Origin: Stutzerimonas stutzeri
GTDB lineage: Bacteria; Pseudomonadota; Gammaproteobacteria; Pseudomonadales; Pseudomonadaceae
Length of the DNA: 64,000 bases
NCBI RefSeq assembly: GCF_009789555.1
Contig: NZ_CP046903.1
Location: forward strand, 201,582 to 265,581
Reading direction: 5' to 3'
Positions within the stretch are counted from its first letter, which is position 1; the number at the start of each line of letters is the position of its first letter. Below, piece after piece: positions 57,546-64,000 of this stretch. The notes below the pieces were generated by a model. The model ran no database searches. It saw only the letters and a list, made by a program, of their open reading frames with translations, and had not been told where the DNA came from. The translations under genes and the position numbers were made by a program.

Positions 57546-58944
57546 TGAGGCTGAGGGCCACCTGAGCCTGAGTGCCTACCTGACCCAGATCCAGAAGGCG
57601 TTTCGCGCTGCGATGCCCGACAGCTGCTGGGTGGTCGCCGAGCTGAGCGACTTCAAGCGTCGCCCCAATGGGCATTGCTACATGGATATCCTCGAATCGC
57701 GAGACGGTAACGGGGTGGCCAAGGCACGGTGCACGATGTTCGCCAATGTCGCCGGCAAGGTGCTGCAGCAATGGCAAGAGGCGACCGGGGGCTTGCCGCA
57801 GGCGGGCATGAACGTACTGCTCAAAGTCAGGGCGGATTTCTCCCCTCAGTTTGGCTTCAGCCTCATGGTGACCGGCATTGACCCCAGCTACACCCTGGGC
57901 GACATGCAGGCAAAACTGCAGAAGATAATTTCCTCCCTACGTGAGCGGGGCTGGCTGGATCTGCAGCGCGGGCTACCGGCGCCGAGTGGATATTGGCGCG
58001 TGGCGGTTGTAGCGCCGCACGAGGCTGCGGGGCTGGCCGACTTCAAGCGCGACGCCGAGCAGTTGGCCGGCGCCGGCGTGTGTCAGTTCGAATATTTCGC
58101 AGCGACCTTCCAGGGCAAGGATTGCTCCGAGAGCATTCGCGATGCGCTGCGGCAGGTTCATGAGCGTCACCAGGCTCAGGGCTTCGATGCGGTCGCAATC
58201 ATTCGCGGAGGCGGCGCGAAGAGCGATCTGGCCTGGCTTAACGATGCGAACCTCGCGGCGTGGGTATGCCGGCTGCCGGTGCCCGTGTTCACCGGCATCG
58301 GTCACGAGGTGGACGAATGCGTGCTCGATCTGGTTGCGCACCGGCGTTTCGACACACCGTCCAAGGTGATCGGGTTCATCAAGACGGCGCTCATGTCCGA
58401 GGCATCGGCGGCGCGGGCGCGGGCAGAGCAGGCGAACGCCCTGATTCAGCGGCTTGTGGCGGGGCAGGGGCCGTACCTGGATCGTGCATGGGGCTACTTC
58501 AGCCGGCGTGTGGTTGAGCGGCTTCATGCCGAGCACCGAAACCTGCTGGACCGTCAGTCGCGGTTTGACAGCGGCCGAGCCCGGCTCATTACCCAGCAGC
58601 AGGCCGAGCAGCAGGCTGCGCAGGATCGCTTTTCACGCTTGACCCTTGGTCTGATCGCCAGTGAGCGACAGAAGGCCCTTCTGGGCGCTTCCAGGGCCTC
58701 CGCTCAGTCGCTCGCCCTGATCGCACGGGAAAATGCTCGTTTGGCGCTGGCGGGTACCCTCTACGACAAGACCAACCCGCTCGCACTGCTGAGCCGGGGA
58801 TTTGCCCTGATCCGTTCCCCTGGTGGGGAAATCGTTACCAGTGCACAGCAGGCACGGGCAGCCGGCCGGCTGGATCTGGCCTTTGCAGATGGCCACCTGA
58901 GCGCAACAGTCACTGAATCAACCAATGGAGCACAGACGACATGA
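57538..58944 (+). CDS. xseA: Exonuclease VII large subunit
   Basis: 468 residues (E. coli 456). N-terminal OB-fold (WVVAELSDFKRRPNGHCYMD, ~27-46), then the catalytic domain with VAIIRGGGAKSDLAWLND (~218-235), FTGIGHEVDE (~251-260) and RFDTPSKVIGFI, all family signatures. A long coiled coil follows (~285-410), and the end NPLALLSRGFALI is conserved. The GTG at 57538 lies in the xseB end; the frame is open further up but without family match. Confidence 0.92.
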   Translation: MADEAEGHLSLSAYLTQIQKAFRAAMPDSCWVVAELSDFKRRPNGHCYMDILESRDGNGVAKARCTMFANVAGKVLQQWQEATGGLPQAGMNVLLKVRADFSPQFGFSLMVTGIDPSYTLGDMQAKLQKIISSLRERGWLDLQRGLPAPSGYWRVAVVAPHEAAGLADFKRDAEQLAGAGVCQFEYFAATFQGKDCSESIRDALRQVHERHQAQGFDAVAIIRGGGAKSDLAWLNDANLAAWVCRLPVPVFTGIGHEVDECVLDLVAHRRFDTPSKVIGFIKTALMSEASAARARAEQANALIQRLVAGQGPYLDRAWGYFSRRVVERLHAEHRNLLDRQSRFDSGRARLITQQQAEQQAAQDRFSRLTLGLIASERQKALLGASRASAQSLALIARENARLALAGTLYDKTNPLALLSRGFALIRSPGGEIVTSAQQARAAGRLDLAFADGHLSATVTESTNGAQTT

Positions 58945-58950
58945 ACCCGG

Positions 58951-59481
58951 GGTCATGCCGAGATAAGGCAAAAATTAGGACATTCGTTCTCTAAATTATT
59001 GTATTTAAACGAATATTAGAATCCCTTCTCAGCAAAGACTGCTTCGCGCCCAATCGCTTCAGCCATCCATGGAGGAAGCTTGGATCTATGCGATTTCAAG
59101 ACCTGCCAATCGCTATTCGACAGGCACGTGCGCAGCTTCGCGACTGCCTCTTGGGCGTGGGGTTTGCCCAACCAGGCAAGTGCACGTACAGCGTCGCCAG
59201 CAATGGTCGCTCCGAGGGCGACCTGCCACTGTGGCGCATGTTCGATTCTCACCTGAATTTTGCCTAATTGCAGGGTTCTCGGCCGTCCGCTGGTGATAAA
59301 TACTTCCTTAATCGACACCTGCTGCGTCAGCCCTAGAAGGGGTCATGCCGAGATAAAGGGAAAATTCACTCACTTCCCTCCTATCCGCATGTTTTATAAA
59401 GACTTTTCAGGACGTAACTGAGTCTTGCCGAGATAAGGCAAAATTAGGACATTCGTTCTCTAAATTATTGTATTTAAACGA
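58951..59481. repeat. Repeats bounding decayed antitoxin gene copies
   Basis: GGTCATGCCGAGATAAGG at 58951, GGTCATGCCGAGATAAAG at 59341 and AGTCTTGCCGAGATAAGG at 59421. After the first and third the same ~45 bases follow (GGACATTCGTTCTCTAAATT and on), leading into the 3' end of a DUF6088-type gene each time. A similar ATGTCGAGATAA is at 60311. Confidence 0.65.
59016..59340 (-). pseudogene. C-terminal fragment of a DUF6088 (AbiEi-like) gene
   Basis: Encodes the last ~108 residues of the gene at 59485 with ~85% identity by eye (EVFITSGRPRTLQLGKIQV versus EVFVTGGRPRTLQLGKAQV). It is cut at 59340 exactly where the GGTCATGCCGAG repeat begins; the N-terminal half is absent. Confidence 0.8.
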
Positions 59482-59484
59482 GCA

Positions 59485-60093
59485 TCAGAAGCCCTGCTCA
59501 GCAAAGACTGCTTCGCGCCCAATCGCTTCAGCCATCCATTGAGGAAGGTTTGATCTATGCGATATCAAAATCTGCCAATCGTTACTCGACAGGCACGTGC
59601 GCAGCTTGGCGACTGCCTCTGGGGCGTGGGGTTTCCCCAGCCAGGCAAGCGCACGTACAGCGTCGCCAGCAATGGTTGTTCCGAGGGCGATTTGCCAATG
59701 CGGCGCATGCTCGATTCTCACCTGAGCCTTGCCTAGCTGCAGGGTTCTCGGCCGTCCGCCGGTAACAAATACCTCCCTAATCGACACCTGTTGCGTTAGC
59801 CCTAGAAGGTTCGCTGCGCGGGCACCGCTTAACGCGATTACCTGATGGCTTTTCGAAGCTATCGCACTGATAACCTTCTCCGTCGCCGGCGCGCGTTTGC
59901 CGAAGCGCCCGGTGACCGGCGCCACATAGAGGCCGCGTGAAATCCGCATTAACTCCCCGCCCTTGGCTAATCGAGAGAATGCTTGGTCCACCGAAGCACG
60001 GTCAGCCAAGTGAAGGAATTCGTTTGGTGCAAGGATGCCTCCTTCAGGAAGAAGCCTGCTGTGTTCGATGATTGCCGCGGAAAGGGATTTCAT
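59485..60093 (-). CDS. DUF6088 / AbiEi-type antitoxin-like protein, 202 aa
   Basis: MKSLSAAIIEHSRLLPEGGI, then FLHLADRASVDQAFSRLAKG and LMRISRGLYVAPV form the winged-helix start of AbiEi-type antitoxins and DUF6088 proteins. The C-terminal half carries AGDAVRALAWLGKPHAPEAV. Such proteins usually repress and neutralise an AbiEii-type nucleotidyltransferase toxin, but no toxin gene follows: only the decayed copy and xseA lie downstream. The ATG at 60093 has no clear ribosome binding site. Confidence 0.7.
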   Translation of the reverse strand: MKSLSAAIIEHSRLLPEGGILAPNEFLHLADRASVDQAFSRLAKGGELMRISRGLYVAPVTGRFGKRAPATEKVISAIASKSHQVIALSGARAANLLGLTQQVSIREVFVTGGRPRTLQLGKAQVRIEHAPHWQIALGTTIAGDAVRALAWLGKPHAPEAVAKLRTCLSSNDWQILISHRSNLPQWMAEAIGREAVFAEQGF

Positions 60094-60183
60094 GGATGGC
60101 TGGTTTTTGAAATATGTCAGAAACCTAGCAACAATCCTGACACTGATCAACGAACTGCGGCGCGGCAATCGGCAGTCGGAATA

Positions 60184-60215
60184 GGATTCGCGCCCAATCG
60201 CTACAGCCATCCAGA
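60184..60215 (-). pseudogene. Third remnant of the DUF6088 gene end
   Basis: The stretch with CGCGCCCAATCGCTACAGCC repeats the 3' end of the DUF6088 gene (WMAxAIGRE when read on the minus strand). Only ~30 bases are left. The rest of 60216-60409 holds no gene. Confidence 0.5.
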
Positions 60216-60409
60216 GAGAAAGGACGGATCAGTCGCTTGGTTGCACTCGCAGAAGAGCGTCGAACACGATTCGCAACCCGCCTGGGCGGTTAATAATTGA
60301 TCAATTATCTATGTCGAGATAATTGCAGATAATTCCCGCAATCCGTGGCCGACTCGAGATCGAAAAATTGGAAAAAAGGACGAATTAGAGGGCCTGCGGA
60401 GGCTGCCAG

Positions 60410-60898
60410 CTAGCCGACAGGCACCGGCTCTGAATAGCCTGTCTTCACGTCCTGAGTGGCGGCGTAATGGCGGGTTTGGAAAGCCAGGACATCCTGCATC
60501 TGCTTGCTGACGTCTTCCTCCAGCCCCCATTCATAGGCCAGCTTGTCGAGCTTGTAGCGAGAGACCAACTGGGTCGCCCGCGGCGAGCGTTCAGCCGGTT
60601 TCAGGTTCGACCAGCTGCTGACAAAGCCTTTTAGACGCGCGGCTTTTTCCGTTGATACACAGGGAAAGCGACGCAGCAGGTCGACCAGATAGAGGGCTCG
60701 CAGCTTCTGTTCAGGCTTGCGCAGCTTGCCCGCCACTTCACGCTGCAGTACCGGCACGAGGTCGCGCTCTTCGTACCACAACTGTTTGGCGAGCTCCACA
60801 AGAGCATCGGACGCAACTTGGCTAAGGCGCTGCTGGGTGACAGTCTCCAGGAGCGCGCCAAAGCTTTGTTTACGATCCAGACGTGGCATCTCGCCCAT
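60410..60898 (-). CDS. Hypothetical protein, 162 aa
   Basis: MPRLDRKQSFGALLETVTQQ near the start (second Met at 60889); all-helical, rich in Leu, Arg and Lys, with QKLRALYLVDLLRRFP. It overlaps the upstream 60-aa frame by 29 nt (less if it starts at 60889). No family recognised. Confidence 0.5.
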   Translation of the reverse strand: MGEMPRLDRKQSFGALLETVTQQRLSQVASDALVELAKQLWYEERDLVPVLQREVAGKLRKPEQKLRALYLVDLLRRFPCVSTEKAARLKGFVSSWSNLKPAERSPRATQLVSRYKLDKLAYEWGLEEDVSKQMQDVLAFQTRHYAATQDVKTGYSEPVPVG

Positions 60899-61052
60899 CC
60901 TCCAGGTACTTCGCTGTGACCAGCTTCAGGCAGCCTAGCATTGCGCTTCGGTTGCCCACGGCATAATCGATTGCCTCTGTTGCCAGTGTAACAAACTGGC
61001 CGACATCGACACGGCCACAAGAGCAGTGGTTGCTGACAGACTGCTGCAGCAA
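60870..61052 (-). CDS. Hypothetical small protein, 60 aa
   Basis: VGQFVTLATEAIDYAVGNRS and LKLVTAKYLEDGRD look like a helical protein; it ends just inside the start of the 162-aa gene, so the two may be coupled. No ribosome binding site is evident. It could also be part of a longer broken gene. Confidence 0.35.
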   Translation of the reverse strand: MLQQSVSNHCSCGRVDVGQFVTLATEAIDYAVGNRSAMLGCLKLVTAKYLEDGRDATSGS

Positions 61053-61152
61053 TTATTTGAAACGCATGATTGCTAACGTCACGACGCATAGGGCTGATCT
61101 AGTATGTTGCTACTGCAGCACACTGTATCGCTGATTTTAGAGGACCCGTGCC

Positions 61153-62244
61153 GTGACATTTATAACGTTTGCTTATCTAATCGCAGGCCTTGTGCTCCTT
61201 GTGTTTGGCGCAGAGGTATTGGTGCGCGGCGCGGCAAAGCTGGCCGCCCAATTCGGTATTTCCCCGCTGATTATTGGCTTAACGGTGGTTGCGTTCGGCA
61301 CCAGTGCGCCTGAGACCGCGGTGAGCGTGCAGGCGGCACTTGCGGGCAGTGGCGATATTGCAATCGGCAATGTGGTCGGCAGTAACATCGCCAACGTCTT
61401 GTTCATTTTGGGTCTCACGGCGCTAATCGCGCCCTTGATCGTCTCCCGTCAATTGATCCGCCTTGATGTGCCGATCATGATCGGTGCCAGTCTGGTCACC
61501 TATGCATTGGCGTGGGACGGCACGCTTAGCCGTCTCGATGGAACGTTGCTGTTCGCCGCGATAATCGGCTACACGCTGTTCCTCATTCAAAGCAGCCGCC
61601 GCGCGAATGCCGAGGCCGCCGCAAGCGACGAGTTTGCCAAAGAGTTCAGCGCCGACGCGCACCCCAAGCGCTACTCCAGCTTCATCAATGCAGGTCTGGT
61701 CATCGTTGGCCTGGTCTTGTTGGTGGTCGGCTCCAACTTCCTGGTGGAGGGCGCCGTATCGCTGGCGCGCGCGCTGGGGTTGTCAGAATTGGTGATCGGC
61801 TTGACGGTGATTGCCGTTGGCACCTCCCTGCCGGAGCTGGCCACCTCGATACTTGCAGCAATTCGGGGCGAGCGGGACATCGCGGTGGGCAACATCGTTG
61901 GCAGCAACATTTTCAATTTGCTTTGCGTGCTGGGGCTGTCGGCGCTAGTCGCACCGCAGGACGTTGCGGTGGCGGCGAGTGCCCTGGCGTTCGATTTTCC
62001 GGTGATGATTGCGGTGGCGCTGGCGTGTCTGCCTATATTTTTCACTGGCTACAGCATCAGTCGCTGGGAAGGTCTGCTGTTCCTGGCCTATTACATCGCT
62101 TATACCGCCTATCTGGTCATGACAAGCGCTGGCGAGTCGTTCGCTGAAACCTTCGGCGATGCAATGATGGGCTATGTACTGCCGCTGACTGCGGTGACGT
62201 TATTGGTGATCGCCAGCCAGGCTTGGAAGAAGCAGCGAGGCTAA
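61153..62244 (+). CDS. Calcium/sodium antiporter (CaxA/YrbG family)
   Basis: 363 residues, about ten membrane helices in two homologous halves. The alpha repeats are seen as VVAFGTSAPETAVSVQAALAG (~55) with NVVGSNIANVLFILG and, in the second half, VIAVGTSLPELATSILAAI (~218) with NIVGSNIFNLLCVLG. The paired G-T-S-x-P-E and G-S-N-x-x-N motifs are the cation site. GTG start at 61153. Found on many pseudomonad chromosomes, so this may be host DNA. Confidence 0.92.
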   Translation: MTFITFAYLIAGLVLLVFGAEVLVRGAAKLAAQFGISPLIIGLTVVAFGTSAPETAVSVQAALAGSGDIAIGNVVGSNIANVLFILGLTALIAPLIVSRQLIRLDVPIMIGASLVTYALAWDGTLSRLDGTLLFAAIIGYTLFLIQSSRRANAEAAASDEFAKEFSADAHPKRYSSFINAGLVIVGLVLLVVGSNFLVEGAVSLARALGLSELVIGLTVIAVGTSLPELATSILAAIRGERDIAVGNIVGSNIFNLLCVLGLSALVAPQDVAVAASALAFDFPVMIAVALACLPIFFTGYSISRWEGLLFLAYYIAYTAYLVMTSAGESFAETFGDAMMGYVLPLTAVTLLVIASQAWKKQRG

Positions 62245-62354
62245 GCGGATATCCACCCACAGATCGAGTGAAGCCCATGCCGTGCATTCGGCTTATTGCC
62301 GCTCCGGTCGAGCTTGGGCGGGCAGCAAACGGAGCCTCGCTCAATGGCCAGTGA

Positions 62355-62540
62355 CTAGACTTTCCCGTTCGCCTCCTCGTCTCGTGGCTTGGCCCGTCCC
62401 GTCAGAAGGGTGTTGGGGTTCGAATAGTCGGTTGTACGCGCAGCGCGATCTCTTTCAGCATTGCGATAGTCGAGCAGGACCCCGGTACCCAAGACACCCA
62501 AGCTGAGGATGGTGCAAAGGACTATGTGATAGGCGTTCAT
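62355..62540 (-). CDS. Possible small membrane protein, 61 aa
   Basis: MNAYHIVLCTILSLGVLGTG opens one hydrophobic helix, followed by a charged tail (LLDYRNAERDRAA). Weak ribosome binding site. Plausible but uncertain. Confidence 0.35.
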   Translation of the reverse strand: MNAYHIVLCTILSLGVLGTGVLLDYRNAERDRAARTTDYSNPNTLLTGRAKPRDEEANGKV

Positions 62541-62797
62541 GTAGAAGCTCACGAGAGGTAGGAAGAAGGTGTGATCGATAGTGATCGAGGCGTATCCCAC
62601 TCCTATTTCGAACGGCGATCAACTGGTTTTTCGAGCAATGACGCGGGCGGCTTGACGTCGAGTTTGAGTTGAATCGTCTTGAAACAAATAGCCCAGGCTT
62701 GCTGCTCTCTGCGATGAGGGGTTCCGGATATGCTCTCGCCGCCTTGGTCCTCTGTTTCGGGACCGTCATCATCACATCCTAACCCTCGAGACCCTTG

Positions 62798-63562
62798 ATG
62801 GAATCGCTTATCCAGCTGTTCTCCGAACCCACCACCTGGGTGGCCCTGGCCACCTTGATCGCGATGGAGGTGGTTCTCGGTATTGATAACCTGATCTTCA
62901 TTTCGATTTTAACCAACAAGCTTCCCGAGCATCAGCGGGAGCGAGCGCGGCGCATCGGTATCGGCCTCGCGCTGATCCTGCGCTTGGGCCTGCTTGGCAC
63001 AGTGGCGTGGATCGTTCAGCTCACCGAGCCGGTAGTCGAGCTGTTTGGCAATGCCTTGTCGTGGAAAGACATGATCCTCATTGCAGGCGGTCTGTTTCTA
63101 CTTTGGAAGGCCACCAAAGAAATTCACCACAGCATGGACCCTACGCCGGGCGGGGACATGTTTGAAGGCAAGCCTTTGGAGAACGCTGCGGTGATGGGCT
63201 TTAGCGCCGCGATCGCACAGATCCTGCTGCTCGATCTGGTGTTCTCGGTCGACAGCATCATCACGGCGGTAGGCATGACTGACCATGTGGCGATCATGGT
63301 CATCGCGGTCGTTGTCGCAGTAACCGTGATGCTGGTCGCGGCCAACCCGCTGGCTAAGTTCATCAACGACAATCCGACCGTAGTGATGCTTGCCCTAGGC
63401 TTCCTGCTCATGATCGGAATGACGCTGATCGCAGAGGGTTTCGGTGCCCACGTCCCCAAGGGCTATGTGTATGCCGCCATGGCGTTCTCCGCTGGCGTTG
63501 AGGTGCTGAACATGTTGGCGCGGCGCGCCAATCAAAAAAAGGCAGCACTGCCTCGAGAGTAA
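62798..63562 (+). CDS. TerC-family integral membrane protein
   Basis: 254 residues, seven or eight membrane helices. EVVLGIDNLIFISILTNKLP (~24-43) and, after the middle loop, LLDLVFSVDSIITAVGM (~147-163) carry the paired acidic motifs of the TerC/YgdQ family, linked to metal-ion export and membrane-protein metalation. The ATG is 1 codon after a TTG that also could start. Not part of a ter operon here; probably a host gene. The region 62541-62797 before it holds no clear gene. Confidence 0.9.
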   Translation: MESLIQLFSEPTTWVALATLIAMEVVLGIDNLIFISILTNKLPEHQRERARRIGIGLALILRLGLLGTVAWIVQLTEPVVELFGNALSWKDMILIAGGLFLLWKATKEIHHSMDPTPGGDMFEGKPLENAAVMGFSAAIAQILLLDLVFSVDSIITAVGMTDHVAIMVIAVVVAVTVMLVAANPLAKFINDNPTVVMLALGFLLMIGMTLIAEGFGAHVPKGYVYAAMAFSAGVEVLNMLARRANQKKAALPRE

Positions 63563-64000
63563 TCGGCGGCCGTACTGTTCAATAAACGCCGGTGCCTGCA
63601 ATCGGGCACCGGTCCAGCCGAGACTATTACGAATCGGCGAAAGTCTTCTGCTTCACACCTCTGCTCCCTACCATCGGCTCGTCCCAGCCGCGCAACGCTG
63701 CTGGTAGATAAGTGGCACTCGGTGTGGGCCCACCGCCTGCTTTCGTATCGCCATGCTCCACCGGCAACGTTCATCCTGCTTCTCGCTTCTCTCACCTGAA
63801 CTTACGCCGACCAGCACCGGCGGGTCTTGTCCGTTGCGCTTGGTCTGCGCCGCGACAATTCTGGCGGAACTCCGCCCTCACACCCTGAGTAAAGGCGGAA
63901 ATCCGCCCTGTCTTTAGGTGTTATCCCCGCGGGTTGCCGTGCTTCTTCTCCACATGGCTGATTGGCTCCGCGGCTGGGAGCGAGCGCTTTCATGCCGAGC
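63563..64000. other. Gene-free stretch with two small palindromes
   Basis: No convincing gene. GGCGGA-act-TCCGCC-like palindromes at about 63863 and 63893 (GGCGGAACTCCGCC and GGCGGAAATCCGCC) look like a REP-type pair. Minus-strand frames here lack family features. Confidence 0.4.

Noticed and set aside
63991..64000. CATGCCGAG at the right edge as another copy of the antitoxin-bounding repeat
   Set aside because: Only nine bases match and the next base differs; expected by chance in a window of this size.
1..64000. CRISPR arrays, tRNA or rRNA genes and complete IS elements
   Set aside because: No regularly spaced short repeats, no tRNA cloverleaf or rRNA sequence, and no transposase frame were seen.

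Overview
The window looks like most of a self-transmissible element (conjugative plasmid or ICE) from a Pseudomonas-like gammaproteobacterium. The host call rests on moderately high GC with GC-rich codon use, proteins of families common in pseudomonads, and chromosome-like transporter genes at the right end. This is inference; no rRNA, tRNA or replication initiator is visible. The transfer system is an F-type (MPF_F) type IV secretion system with a MOB_H relaxase (TraI with an HHH/HD motif) and a TraD coupling protein. That is the SXT/R391 and IncC plan, but the proteins are divergent and the gene order partly different.

Layout: 0-2 kb holds the start of a cyclic-nucleotide-sensing effector (PycTIR-like, cut by the window edge) and a truncated C5 methyltransferase. 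2-3.7 kb holds a structured RNA and a string of tiny genes, most behind a hairpin leader. 3.8-7.1 kb is traN. 7.1-9.6 kb has two lipoproteins and a DsbA-like protein on the minus strand. 9.9-15.4 kb is an ssb / recT / YqaJ-exonuclease recombination module with unknown small genes between. 15.5-20.8 kb is traI, traD, a small gene and a DUF4400 gene. 20.9-39.5 kb carries dsbA-traL-traE, traK-traB-traV and a 2,194-residue tandem-repeat protein, traA pilin, then dsbC-traC-trhF-traW-traU and a NERD nuclease. 39.5-43.1 kb has two minus-strand genes (one DUF1845/AcaB-like), a second copy of the structured RNA, two unknown genes and a primase. 43.2-48.4 kb is traF-traH-traG. 48.5-51.9 kb is a minus-strand cluster: a frameshifted ParM, a ParR-like gene, a lytic transglycosylase, a protein joining FlhD-like and FlhC-like halves, and a zinc-ribbon membrane protein. 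52.1-53 kb is a MobI-like gene followed by 127-bp tandem repeats, a candidate oriT. 53-59 kb has small unknown genes and xseBA (exonuclease VII). 59-61 kb holds decayed copies of a DUF6088 antitoxin-like gene. 61-64 kb has a CaxA-like antiporter and a TerC-like protein and may be host chromosome.

The main result is a regulatory system that can be read directly. Ten sites with the dyad ACCAG-AAT-CTGGT followed by a conserved GTTTAG-like tail sit before ten transfer genes or operons (traN, lipoprotein/dsbA, traI, dsbA-traL, traK, traA, dsbC-traC, the AcaB-like gene, traF, mobI-like). In every one a -10-like hexamer starts exactly 25 nt after the 22-nt motif, with T at position 6 in 10/10 and A at position 2 in 9/10. 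The start codon follows 55-63 nt after the motif in nine cases and 77 nt in one. No good -35 is seen, so these look like activator-dependent promoters. The likely activator is encoded in the window: a single 340-residue chain with an FlhD-like N-terminal part and an FlhC-like C-terminal part with a four-cysteine cluster. SXT and IncC use two-subunit FlhDC-like activators (SetCD, AcaCD) on an overlapping set of promoters, so this looks like a one-chain version with its own operator.

A second, separate layer is post-transcriptional: about nine, perhaps eleven, leaders with a CCC/GGG nested hairpin followed by an anti-Shine-Dalgarno hairpin lie directly before small genes, ssb and others. A ~190-nt RNA with its own terminator precedes two of them.
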